Shown: in pieces, positions 55,394 to 63,692 of the stretch
Layout: the number at the start of each line of letters is the position of its first letter
How positions within the stretch are numbered: position 1 is the stretch's first letter
From: Borreliella mayonii
GTDB lineage: Bacteria > Spirochaetota > Spirochaetia > Borreliales > Borreliaceae
Assembly: GCF_001945665.1 (NCBI RefSeq)
Contig: NZ_CP015780.1
Location: 806,001-870,000, forward strand
Direction: 5' to 3'
DNA length: 64,000 bases
Notes under the pieces: model-generated
What the model saw: the letters and a program-made list of their open reading frames with translations, nothing else
Databases searched by the model: none
Told to the model about the DNA's origin: nothing
Translations under genes and position numbers: made by a program

Positions 55394-56728
55394 TTGTTAT
55401 TAAATAAATATTTTCTTGCAAATCGAAATATTAATTTTATTGTTATGGCTTTGTTATTTTCTTCTAGCTATATTAGTGCTAGTAGTTTTATTTCTGGTCC
55501 TTCTGCTGTTTATAAGTATGGGTTATCTTTTATATTATTGGCTACCATACAAATTCCTACAACTTTAATTGCTTTTATTATTGTTGGTCAGAGATTAAAT
55601 CGTGAATCAAAAAAAATTAATGCAATTAATATTATTGATTACATTAGACATAGATATGAAAGTGATTTTTTGGCGTTAATGAGTGGATGTGTATTGATTT
55701 TTTTTTCAATGTTTTTGATTTCTGCTCAATTAATAGGTGGTGCTAAGCTTATAGAAGTTTTTTGGGGTATTGATTACGTAGTCGGTCTTTTGCTTTTTTC
55801 CCTATTGGTTTTTATTTATGTATTTTTTGGTGGCTTTAAAGCAGTAGCTTATACGGATTTGATTCAAGGATTTTTAATGCTAGTTTCATCTGTTATTTTG
55901 TTTTCTAAGATGTTAGATTTGGGAGGGGGTATTAATAATTTATTCAAAACAGCAATGTTTAGTTTAGATAAAAGCCTTTTGCTTCCTTCAAATGTTGACT
56001 TAAAACCACAATATATAATTTCTTTTTGGATATTAATAGGAATAGGAATATTAGGGCAACCTCAGATTATTAATAATTTTATAGCATTTAAAGATGAGAA
56101 TGCTATAAAATTATCTCTTCCCATTTCTACTTTTATTATCAGTTTTTTAATTGTTTTGATGCATTTAATAGGGTTTTTTGCTGTTATTCTTTTTCCAGAT
56201 TTAAATCCAAATGATAAAGTTGTTTTAAATGTAGCTTTAAAAGTTTTAACTCCTTTTTCTTGTTTTATGTTTTTTATGGGTCTTTTATCTGCAATAATGT
56301 CTACAGTAGATTCAAATTTACTCTTAATAACTTCTGTTTTAATAAAGTCAATATTTATTTATAAAAAAGATTTAAAAGAAGATATAAAGGTTGGCAAGGT
56401 AATAATGATTTCTAATATTTTTTTTATTTTAATAATACTTATATTTTCCCTCTTTCCTCCCAATTTTTTATTCTTTGTTAATATTTTTGCTTTTGGGGCT
56501 TTGGAAGTTTCATTTTTCCCTATTATTGTTTTTGGACTTTATTTAAATTTTGCAAGCAAAATGGCTGCTTTTGCTTCTATGTTTTTAGGTTTAATATTTT
56601 ATTTGTGTATTTTATGCTTTGGTTTAAATATTTGGTTTTTTCACCCTGTTTTTCCATCATTTTTTGTTTCTATATTTACATTTTTAATAGTTAATTTTTT
56701 TTACAAAAAAAATAGTAAGGTTTGTTAG
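55394..56728 (+). CDS. panF: Sodium/pantothenate symporter PanF
   Basis: A 444-residue member of the sodium:solute symporter family importing pantothenate. Visible motifs are YFLANRNIN, SYISASSFISGPSAVYKYGLSF and AYTDLIQGFLML. E. coli PanF has 483 residues and one more N-terminal helix before this region; here the frame is closed upstream at 55370-55372. The TTG start at 55394 has AGAGG about 7 nt upstream. The missing first helix might be real or reflect a frameshift in the A run near 55371. Confidence 0.82.
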   Translation: MLLNKYFLANRNINFIVMALLFSSSYISASSFISGPSAVYKYGLSFILLATIQIPTTLIAFIIVGQRLNRESKKINAINIIDYIRHRYESDFLALMSGCVLIFFSMFLISAQLIGGAKLIEVFWGIDYVVGLLLFSLLVFIYVFFGGFKAVAYTDLIQGFLMLVSSVILFSKMLDLGGGINNLFKTAMFSLDKSLLLPSNVDLKPQYIISFWILIGIGILGQPQIINNFIAFKDENAIKLSLPISTFIISFLIVLMHLIGFFAVILFPDLNPNDKVVLNVALKVLTPFSCFMFFMGLLSAIMSTVDSNLLLITSVLIKSIFIYKKDLKEDIKVGKVIMISNIFFILIILIFSLFPPNFLFFVNIFAFGALEVSFFPIIVFGLYLNFASKMAAFASMFLGLIFYLCILCFGLNIWFFHPVFPSFFVSIFTFLIVNFFYKKNSKVC

Positions 56729-56737
56729 GCATATTTT

Positions 56738-57685
56738 TTGCGTTTGGATAAATATATTTTTTTAGAAGTACTTGCTAATGATAATGGCAAGCGACTAGAT
56801 TCAATTTTAATTAAAATTTTGAATTTTTCTAAAGTTCGGATAATAAAACATATTAGAAAAGGCGATATTAGGCTGAATGGCCTAAAATCACATTTTTCAT
56901 GTAGAGTTTTTAAGGGTGATAAAATTTATTTATATAAATCTTTAGCTCAAAGCTTAAACTTAACCACAGATGAATTTTTGAAAAGCAATATTGATTTTGA
57001 ATGTATTCGAAAAAGAATAATTTATGAGGATAGCGATTTGCTTGTTTTGGATAAGCAAAGAGGGATTTTAGTTCATGGAGGTAGAAATTCTCTTGATTTT
57101 TTGGTAAATGCTTATCTTTTAAGTCAAAATTTAAGATCTCTAAGCTTTAAGCCTTCGGCAGTTCATAGACTCGATAGGAATACTTCTGGTATTATTGTTT
57201 TTGCAAAAAATATAAATACTGCAAGAAAGCTAAGTGCGGCATTTAGTAGTGGATCTATAATTAAAAAATATTTTGGAATACTTTTAGGCGAGGTTAAGTC
57301 GACTGTTGTTTATAAAAATCATTTATTTAGAAATAAAAGGCTTAGAAAAACTTTTGTTTTAGAGGATAAAGGGGTTATTAATGCAATTACAAAGGTTAAT
57401 CCAATATTATCTTCTAAAAGAGCTACTCTTGCTGAGATTGTTATTGAAACGGGCTTTACTCATCAAATAAGGTCTCAGTGTTCTTTTAATAATCATCCTT
57501 TAATTAATGACAAGAAATACTGTGATAAATTCAAAAAAAGCGATTACTTTTTACATGCTTTTTTGATAAAATTTAATGGAGCATTCTTTAAAAAGAATGA
57601 ATTTTACTCTAAGCCTAGTTTAGAATTTTTAAAACAAGTAAAAGATATTTTTGATGTCTATGAATTTTCAGAATTTTTCAAGTGA
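56738..57685 (+). CDS. RluA-family (RluC/RluD-like) pseudouridine synthase
   Basis: Makes pseudouridine in rRNA. The 315-residue protein has an N-terminal S4-like RNA-binding segment (KRLDSILIKILNFSKVRIIKHI) and the catalytic motif HRLDRNTSG with its Asp, then ETGFTHQIRSQC. Whether it matches RluC or RluD cannot be told. TTG 56738 is the start. Its last codons overlap the next gene. Confidence 0.88.
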   Translation: MRLDKYIFLEVLANDNGKRLDSILIKILNFSKVRIIKHIRKGDIRLNGLKSHFSCRVFKGDKIYLYKSLAQSLNLTTDEFLKSNIDFECIRKRIIYEDSDLLVLDKQRGILVHGGRNSLDFLVNAYLLSQNLRSLSFKPSAVHRLDRNTSGIIVFAKNINTARKLSAAFSSGSIIKKYFGILLGEVKSTVVYKNHLFRNKRLRKTFVLEDKGVINAITKVNPILSSKRATLAEIVIETGFTHQIRSQCSFNNHPLINDKKYCDKFKKSDYFLHAFLIKFNGAFFKKNEFYSKPSLEFLKQVKDIFDVYEFSEFFK

Positions 57686-58601
57686 TTTTTTTTTAAAAAA
57701 AATATTAAGCAAGGTTAAAAACTTTGCAACTAGCATTAAGCATAAATTTATTAAGGTGAAGGTGTATGCATTGGTAGGATCTGCTGGAACTGGTAAGAGC
57801 TTTAGATCTCATTTGGTAGCAGATAAATATTCAATACCTTTAATCATTGATGATGGCGTTTTAATTAAAGACATGAAAATTATTGCTGGGAGTTCTGCTA
57901 AATTTGAAGATAATGTTTTTAAAGCAGTAAGGCGATCTGTATTTGAAGATGATGCTCATTGCAGTGAAATGCTTGAAGTTCTTGCAAAAGAAGAATTTAA
58001 TAAAATATTAATATTAGGAACAAGTCTTAAAATGATAGATAAAATAATTTCAAAGCTTTTGTTGCCAAATGTTTTTAAGATTATTTATATAACAGATGTT
58101 TCAACCAGACAGGAAATAGAAAAAGCAAGGATTTCAAGGCAAATGGGTGAGCATGTTGTACCAGCAGCTGCTTTTGAAATAACGTCTGTTAGACCCAATT
58201 TGCTATTAAACTCAATTAAAGTTTTTTTTAAAAGCGGATGGTTTTTTGCTAGGAAGAAAAATTATATTCGATCTGTTGTAAGACCCCATTTTTATGAAGA
58301 AGGGGCTTTGTCTATTTCTAAGAGAGCTGTAAGGCAAATTATTGAACATTGTGTTTCTGAGTATGATAGAAATTATATTGTTTATGATCTTAAAATAAAA
58401 AAAGATGGAAACAATTATCTTTTTAAGCTTTTTTTAAATATTCCCCTTGGAAATAACTTGCTTAATAATACAGAAATGCTTAGAACCTATATTATTACAA
58501 ACGTACTTAAGTATACAATAATTAATATATTATCTATTGATATAGTTATACATAAATTTTATGACAAAAAAGATTATTTAGAAGAGAGCTATGAAGGTTG
58601 A
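57654..58601 (+). CDS. P-loop protein with possible Asp23-like C-terminal domain
   Basis: A roughly 315-residue protein of unclear function. P-loop GSAGTGKS lies at residues 42-49, followed by KYSIPLIIDDGVLI and VRRSVFEDDAHCSEML, an ATPase or kinase-like core. The C-terminal third (EEGALSISKRAVRQIIEHCV onward) resembles the Asp23/YloU fold. TTG 57651, ATG 57654 and ATG 57660 are possible starts, none with a good ribosome site. It lies between the pseudouridine synthase and murC and overlaps both. Confidence 0.6.
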   Translation: MSMNFQNFSSDFFLKKILSKVKNFATSIKHKFIKVKVYALVGSAGTGKSFRSHLVADKYSIPLIIDDGVLIKDMKIIAGSSAKFEDNVFKAVRRSVFEDDAHCSEMLEVLAKEEFNKILILGTSLKMIDKIISKLLLPNVFKIIYITDVSTRQEIEKARISRQMGEHVVPAAAFEITSVRPNLLLNSIKVFFKSGWFFARKKNYIRSVVRPHFYEEGALSISKRAVRQIIEHCVSEYDRNYIVYDLKIKKDGNNYLFKLFLNIPLGNNLLNNTEMLRTYIITNVLKYTIINILSIDIVIHKFYDKKDYLEESYEG

Positions 58602-59997
58602 TTTTGGCAGTTTGAATAATATTTTTTTTGTAGGAATAAAGGGAAGTGGAGTTTGTTCTCTGGCTTGTTTTTTAAATTCAAAAGGATATTGTGTAGAAGG
58701 GGTAGATGTTTCTGATAAATTTTATACTGATGAAATTTTAAGTAATAATAAAATATCTTATTATGAGAATATTTATGAGTTTTCATTAAAAGGGCTCGAT
58801 AGGTCTTTTGATTTAGTAATATATTCTTCAGCTTACGATAAGGATGGTTTGCAAGTTTTACTTGATGCAAAAGAATTAAATATACCTATTTTGTCTTATC
58901 CTGAGGTTCTGGGTGAGCTTTCTAGAAAGTACTATAGCATTGGAATTGCAGGTTCTCATGGAAAAACTACCACTACGGCGTTTTTAGGTGTTCTTTTTAA
59001 CAAATTAGGATTGAATCCCAATGTTATTGTGGGATCAAGTGTTAAAGATTTTAAAGATAATTCTGCAATAGCAGGTATTAGTAATATTTTTATTGCTGAG
59101 ACTTGTGAGTATAAAAAACATTTTTTGAATTTTAGCCCTAATATTCTCATTTTAACCAATATTGACTACGAGCATGTTGATTTTTTTAAAAATTATGAAG
59201 CTATTGAAGACGCTTTTTTACAGTATATTAATAATTTGAAGAAAAATGGAATATTAATAATTAATTCTGATGATAATAATTTGCTTAAAATTAAAAGGCA
59301 AATCAATAGAAAAGATATCAATATTTTCAGCTATGGAACTAGAGATTTGTCTGATTTTCAAATAAGTAATATTGCAGTTAAGAGTGAATATTTAAGTTTT
59401 TCTTTTTTAGGCTTGTTTAATGTTGAGCTTAAGACTGTTTTATTTCATAATGTATTAAATTTTTCAGCAGCTCTTTTGGCTTTAAATCTTTTTTTAGAAA
59501 GTAATGGAAAATCAATTTTTGATTTTGAAGAAGCAGTAAAGAGAATTGCAAGAAATTATAGTGGTATAAAAAGAAGGGTTGAAGTTGTTAAAGAGGAAAA
59601 TGGAGTGATTTACATGGACGATTATGCTCACCATCCTAAGGAAATTAAAAATACGCTTTTGGGTATTAAAAATTTTTATAAGAACAAACGTATAATTTTG
59701 GATTTTATGCCCCATACCTTTACAAGAACAAAAGAATTTTTTAATGATTTTGTCGAGGTTCTAAGTACTGCTGATATATTAATTTTGCACAATATATATC
59801 TTTCAAATAGGGAATCTTTTAATCCAGACGATCTTTCCGCTAAATTGTTTTTAAATATTAAAAAAATAAATAAAAACACTTATTTTTTTAAAGATATTAA
59901 AGGCTCTATTAAATTTATAAAAAGTTTATTAATATCCGGAGATTTGTTTATTACAATGGGTGCTGGAAATAATTTTATTTTACATAATTTTCTGTAA
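58591..59997 (+). CDS. murC: UDP-N-acetylmuramate--L-alanine ligase
   Basis: Adds the first amino acid of the peptidoglycan stem. The 468-residue Mur ligase starts with the Rossmann motif GIKGSGVCSLA, has P-loop GSHGKTTTT, the TCEYKKHFLNF region, TNIDYEHVDFF, DDYAHHPKEI and a C-terminal domain. GAAGAGAG lies just before ATG 58591, within the previous gene, which it overlaps by 11 nt. Confidence 0.94.
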   Translation: MKVDFGSLNNIFFVGIKGSGVCSLACFLNSKGYCVEGVDVSDKFYTDEILSNNKISYYENIYEFSLKGLDRSFDLVIYSSAYDKDGLQVLLDAKELNIPILSYPEVLGELSRKYYSIGIAGSHGKTTTTAFLGVLFNKLGLNPNVIVGSSVKDFKDNSAIAGISNIFIAETCEYKKHFLNFSPNILILTNIDYEHVDFFKNYEAIEDAFLQYINNLKKNGILIINSDDNNLLKIKRQINRKDINIFSYGTRDLSDFQISNIAVKSEYLSFSFLGLFNVELKTVLFHNVLNFSAALLALNLFLESNGKSIFDFEEAVKRIARNYSGIKRRVEVVKEENGVIYMDDYAHHPKEIKNTLLGIKNFYKNKRIILDFMPHTFTRTKEFFNDFVEVLSTADILILHNIYLSNRESFNPDDLSAKLFLNIKKINKNTYFFKDIKGSIKFIKSLLISGDLFITMGAGNNFILHNFL

Positions 59998-60007
59998 GGG
60001 TGTTATA

Positions 60008-60874
60008 GTGAAAAGTATGACGGGATTTTTTTATTTGGAAAAGATAATTGGTAATTATATGTTTAGTGTTAATTTGAAATCTTATAATGGAAAGTTTTTA
60101 GAATTTAAATTTAGGTTACCAGAAATTTTTTCCGGCTATGATCTTGATATAAGAAATTTGATTTCAAAATATATTAGCAGAGGCAATGTCTTTTTAAATG
60201 TAGGATATAAAGAATTGGTTCCTCGTATGAATTTTACAGTTAATCCCAATTATATTGAGGCTATTTCTAGACTTAGAGATTCTTTGGCACATACTAATCT
60301 TAATATTAAAAACGAACTAAGTTTAGGCGATTTTTTATCATTAAAGGGAGCTTTGATAATTGATGAGGATAGTGAGCATCAAGAAGAGATTTATGGTTTG
60401 TTTAAGGGTGTTTTAGAGGAAACCTTATTTCATTACAATAATGGGAGAAGTTTTGAAGGAGAAAATACTAAGTCGGATATAGTATCAACTCTTGTGCTAA
60501 TAGAGCGAGACCTTAAAATTGTTAAAGATGCTTGTAATGATATAAATGTCAGATTATTTGCAAGCATTAAAGAAAATATCTCTAAATTAATGGATGACTT
60601 TAGAGATTTAAGTATTGCAGAAGAGGCAGCTAAAATGGCAATTCGTCTAGACATCAATGAAGAGATCATGCGTTTAGATTCTCATATAGAGACTTTTTAT
60701 AAAAATCTTGAATATGAGATATGTGGTAAAGTTCTTGAATTTATTTCTCAAGAAATGCACAGGGAAATAACAACTATGAGTAATAAGGCGGTTGATCTTG
60801 ATATTAAGAATTTGATTTTAAATATGAAATTAAATTTAGAAAAAATAAAAGAGCAAATAAGGAATGTTGAATGA
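60008..60874 (+). CDS. yicC: YicC-family endoribonuclease
   Basis: A 288-residue YicC/YloC protein, recently tied to RNA cleavage and sRNA turnover. GTG 60008 gives VKSMTGFFYLE, matching the conserved MIRSMTGF start, with AAGGG 7 nt upstream. The middle has SVNLKSYNGKFLEFKFRLP and the C-terminal DUF1732 part ends EMHREITTMSNKAVD. It overlaps cmk by 4 nt. Confidence 0.88.
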   Translation: MKSMTGFFYLEKIIGNYMFSVNLKSYNGKFLEFKFRLPEIFSGYDLDIRNLISKYISRGNVFLNVGYKELVPRMNFTVNPNYIEAISRLRDSLAHTNLNIKNELSLGDFLSLKGALIIDEDSEHQEEIYGLFKGVLEETLFHYNNGRSFEGENTKSDIVSTLVLIERDLKIVKDACNDINVRLFASIKENISKLMDDFRDLSIAEEAAKMAIRLDINEEIMRLDSHIETFYKNLEYEICGKVLEFISQEMHREITTMSNKAVDLDIKNLILNMKLNLEKIKEQIRNVE

Positions 60875-61413
60875 AAATAGCACTTTCTGGTAAGAGTGGT
60901 TGTGGCAATACTACTGTAAGCGGTATGATTGCTAAACATTATGGTCTTGAGTTTATTAATTATACTTTTCATGATATTGCAAGAGAGCATAATATTCCTT
61001 TTTCAGAGTTTTATGAGAAAGAGATAATAGGAAGAGATGATTATTATTGGGATAGATATCTTGACAATAGATTGTCTGTGCTTTCTAAAAAAAATAATAC
61101 AGTGCTTGCTTCTCGTCTTGCTATTTGGATTTCTAAGAGTGCTGATTTAAAAATATATCTTTATGCTAAAATGGAAGTTAGAGCCGAGAGAATAATGACT
61201 AGAGAGGGGGGCATGTATTCTGATGTTTTAAGTAGTACTTTTAGTAGAGATGAAAATGATAAAAAAAGATATTTAGCTATTTACAATATAGACATTGATG
61301 ATTATTATTCGGAGACCGATTTAGTGATTGATGCTACAAATATTAATTCAAATGAAGTTTTTGAATTAATTAGAGATGAAATTGATAAAAGAAACTTAAA
61401 AAAAATTAGCTAA
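60871..61413 (+). CDS. cmk: Cytidylate kinase-like protein with altered P-loop
   Basis: A 180-residue protein of the short, archaeal/spirochaetal cytidylate-kinase type. The Walker A loop reads GKSGCGNTT, with N13 at the place of the usual Lys. Other features are VLASRLAIWI, AKMEVRAERIMTREG and SRDENDKKRYLAIYNID-like lid region. CMK would phosphorylate CMP/dCMP; activity with Asn in the P-loop is unproven. It overlaps yicC by 4 nt. Confidence 0.75.
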   Translation: MKIALSGKSGCGNTTVSGMIAKHYGLEFINYTFHDIAREHNIPFSEFYEKEIIGRDDYYWDRYLDNRLSVLSKKNNTVLASRLAIWISKSADLKIYLYAKMEVRAERIMTREGGMYSDVLSSTFSRDENDKKRYLAIYNIDIDDYYSETDLVIDATNINSNEVFELIRDEIDKRNLKKIS

Positions 61414-61448
61414 ACTTATTTAATATGTTTAGCTTGTAAGGAGATTAA

Positions 61449-61649
61449 ATGACTAAAGTGCCTTTAAAAAAAATACAAGATTTTGATGGAAATTTTTATG
61501 AACTTGTTGTTGCTACTATAATGCGCACAGAGCAAATCATAGACAATATTTCTTTAGCAGAACATGCTCTTTTTGATGATAAAATATTAGGACAAGCTTT
61601 TAATGATATTTTGACTGGTAAATTTAGCTATTCAATTGAAGGAAGATAG
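61449..61649 (+). CDS. rpoZ: RNA polymerase omega subunit
   Basis: A 66-residue protein whose core, [16 protein letters not shown], matches the omega/RPB6 helix that clamps the beta-prime end. AAGGAG precedes ATG 61449. The end overlaps miaA by 14 nt. Small and diverged, so the call rests on this motif and on the yicC-cmk-rpoZ linkage, also common elsewhere. Confidence 0.8.
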   Translation: MTKVPLKKIQDFDGNFYELVVATIMRTEQIIDNISLAEHALFDDKILGQAFNDILTGKFSYSIEGR

Positions 61650-62556
61650 AATAGTTTTTATTTTTGGCCCTACAGCTGTGGGCAAAAGCAATATTTTGTT
61701 TAATTTTCCAAGAAATAAAGCGGAAATTATTAATGTTGACTCTATTCAAGTATATAAAGAGTTTAATATAGCTTCTTCAAAGCCAAGTAAAAATTTAATG
61801 AAACATATAAAGCATCATTTAGTAGATTTTTTAGATCCCGAAAAGGAGTATACTCTTGGAATTTTTTACGAACAAGCTTTAAAAATAGTAAAAGAAATAA
61901 GACAGAAAAAAAAAATTCCTATATTTGTAGGAGGTACCGCGTTTTATTTTAAGCATTTAAAGGATGGATTTCCCTCAACACCTTTGGTTGCTTCTAAAAT
62001 AAGAATTTATGTAAACAATCTTTTAGATCTTAAGGGTAAATCTTATCTTTTAAAAGAATTGAAAAATGTAGATCCTATCAGATTTAATATGTTAAATAAG
62101 AATGATATTTATCGCATTAAAAGATCTCTTGAGGTTTACTATCAAACAGGAATTCCTATTAGTCAATTTCAAAAAAAACAAAATAACGAATTTGAAAATA
62201 TTGTGATTATAGGTCTTAAAAGATCTTTTGAAGATTTGAAAACTAGAATATCGATAAGAATTAATGAAATGCTTAATAGTGGATTACTTTCTGAGATTAA
62301 AGGTTTGTTTAGCAAGGGCTACAATGAAAATACTCCGGCTTTTAAAGGGATAGGCTATAATGAGTTTTTGTTATGGAAAAGTAGACCTTGTTATGGTTTA
62401 AATGATATAATAAGTTTAATAAACAAAAATTCGTTTTTATATGCAAAAAGGCAAATGACCTTTTTTGCCAAAATTTCTGATGTTTTATGGCTTCATCCAG
62501 AGGATGATTTAGATGACATTTTGAATTTAATTTTTAAGGTTAATAAGGAGATTTAG
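61636..62556 (+). CDS. miaA: tRNA dimethylallyltransferase
   Basis: Prenylates A37 of tRNAs reading UNN codons. The 306-residue protein has P-loop [38 protein letters not shown] and YAKRQMTFF. The start is TTG 61636 inside rpoZ; it has no clear ribosome site upstream, although AAGGAAG lies within its first codons. The bS22 gene follows after 3 nt. Confidence 0.93.
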   Translation: MKEDRIVFIFGPTAVGKSNILFNFPRNKAEIINVDSIQVYKEFNIASSKPSKNLMKHIKHHLVDFLDPEKEYTLGIFYEQALKIVKEIRQKKKIPIFVGGTAFYFKHLKDGFPSTPLVASKIRIYVNNLLDLKGKSYLLKELKNVDPIRFNMLNKNDIYRIKRSLEVYYQTGIPISQFQKKQNNEFENIVIIGLKRSFEDLKTRISIRINEMLNSGLLSEIKGLFSKGYNENTPAFKGIGYNEFLLWKSRPCYGLNDIISLINKNSFLYAKRQMTFFAKISDVLWLHPEDDLDDILNLIFKVNKEI

Positions 62557-62559
62557 GGA

Positions 62560-62655
62560 GTGCCTTGCGGAAGAAAAAGAAAATTAAAAAAAATTTCTAC
62601 TCATAAAAGGAAGAAAAAAAGAAGAAAAAATAGACATAAGAAAAAAAATAAGTAA
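62560..62655 (+). CDS. Small ribosomal protein bS22 (AURKAIP1/COX24-like), 31 residues
   Basis: A 31-codon gene too short for usual gene callers: GTG 62560 to TAA 62653-62655, with AAGGAG 9 nt upstream inside the miaA end. The product is extremely basic, starting MPCGRKRKLKK and ending RRKNRHKKKNK, with the central STHKRKKKRR. This is the pattern of the AURKAIP1/COX24 family and of mycobacterial bS22. As I recall, a cryo-EM structure of the B. burgdorferi ribosome found an unannotated bS22. Expected place: the 30S decoding-side rRNA. Confidence 0.85.
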   Translation: MPCGRKRKLKKISTHKRKKKRRKNRHKKKNK

Positions 62656-62664
62656 TTTACATTG

Positions 62665-62682
62665 ACCGGACTTTTGTTCGGT
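62665..62682. terminator. Hairpin between bS22 and the convergent lipoprotein gene
   Basis: ACCGGAC-TTTT-GTTCGGT forms a 7-bp stem with one G-U pair and a 4-nt loop, 9 nt after the bS22 stop and 12 nt from the convergent gene end. It can serve both strands, though no strong T-tract follows on either. Confidence 0.55.
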
Positions 62683-62694
62683 TATGTAGTGAGG

Positions 62695-63066
62695 CTATTT
62701 GGAATGTTCAATTATTAGATTGTTGACTATATTTATGTCTTTGCTAAAGATGTATCTTTTAGTCCCTTTGTAATTGACTAGGATCCAATTTCCTTCAATT
62801 CCATAGCGTTCTGTTTTTTCTAGTGTTTTTTCAATTTTTACGACTTCATCTTTTCTAAGTAGAGTTGCATAATCATAATCCAATTCGCTATTTTTCTTAG
62901 TGCTTTTGCTAAGAAAAGCATAATCTTTTATTATTATGCCCATTTTATTACTAAAACCAAGGATGCTACTTTTGGGCAAATTTAATTTTTGAATAAGAGG
63001 AATTTTGTTGTTTTTATTACAAGCTAAAAGAATTAAGGATATTAAATATAATGTTTTTGTATTCAT
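62695..63066 (-). CDS. Small lipoprotein with SH3-like domain
   Basis: A 123-residue protein with a lipoprotein signal (LISLILLAC, lipidated C16). The C-terminal half (about 60-112) has the look of a bacterial SH3 domain: VVKIEKTLEKTERYGIEGNW then ILVNYKGTKRYIFS, the usual W-x-x-V-x-Y-x-G pattern. Such domains bind peptidoglycan or proteins. AAGGAAATT precedes the ATG. It is divergent from the barrel gene. Confidence 0.72.
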   Translation of the reverse strand: MNTKTLYLISLILLACNKNNKIPLIQKLNLPKSSILGFSNKMGIIIKDYAFLSKSTKKNSELDYDYATLLRKDEVVKIEKTLEKTERYGIEGNWILVNYKGTKRYIFSKDINIVNNLIIEHSK

Positions 63067-63085
63067 AATTTCCTTGATTTTTTAT

Positions 63086-63120
63086 ATACTATTTTAGTAT
63101 GTTACTATAATAATATAGTA
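63086..63120. promoter_or_regulatory. Two adjacent TACTA/TAGTA dyads in a divergent promoter region
   Basis: ATACTA-ttt-TAGTAT (63086-63100) is followed directly by TACTATA-ataa-TATAGTA (63103-63120). A TATAAT for the plus-strand gene lies in the second dyad at 63106-63111. Placement between divergent envelope genes suggests an operator. Confidence 0.45.
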
Positions 63121-63146
63121 TTTTTTAGAATTTTTAAGGATTGTTA

Positions 63147-63692
63147 ATGAAGAAATATCTTTTTTTTATTTTATTTCTCATCTCTTCTAATAATTTAATT
63201 TTTTCTTATCCACTTTCTTTTGGCGGAGGTTTTTCTTATCAATTTACTAATTATACTGATAAAACAGGCGCCACTAAATTTGCTCCAAATTTTACTAGAG
63301 CAGATCATGGGATTAATTTGAATTTATTTTTTGATGCAAATTATGCACTTTTTGAAATGTCTTACAAAGAGGCTTTTGTTGCTACTCACAATGGGAGATA
63401 TTTCTCGCTTGGACTTTATGGAACATATCCAATGGTTTTCAAAGAGCAGGTTAGAATGCTTTTTCCATTGATTGGGTTTAAATATGCATTCGATTTGAGT
63501 TCTAATAACTTCAATCTATTTTTTTTTAGCATGGGGCTTGCTGCTGATCTTTTTATTCCCGATCTTGAGGGTTTATACATTAGGCCTTTGTTTATGCTTT
63601 CCATCTCCCCATTTTCTAATTATAAGAATTTTTCTGGGTTAACGACTGAGATTATGCTTGGATTTAATATTGGTTGGAGATTTTTCAATTAG
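63147..63692 (+). CDS. Predicted outer-membrane beta-barrel protein
   Basis: A 181-residue protein with signal peptide (KKYLFFILFLISSNNLIFS) and a mature part of alternating hydrophobic residues forming about eight strands: SFGGGFSYQFTNY, HGINLNLFFDANYALFEMSY, YFSLGLYGTYPMVF and IMLGFNIGWRFFN at the end. This is the design of a small outer-membrane barrel. ATG 63147 has AAGGA 6 nt upstream. No family name can be given. Its stop overlaps the convergent gene by 8 bp. Confidence 0.68.
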   Translation: MKKYLFFILFLISSNNLIFSYPLSFGGGFSYQFTNYTDKTGATKFAPNFTRADHGINLNLFFDANYALFEMSYKEAFVATHNGRYFSLGLYGTYPMVFKEQVRMLFPLIGFKYAFDLSSNNFNLFFFSMGLAADLFIPDLEGLYIRPLFMLSISPFSNYKNFSGLTTEIMLGFNIGWRFFN

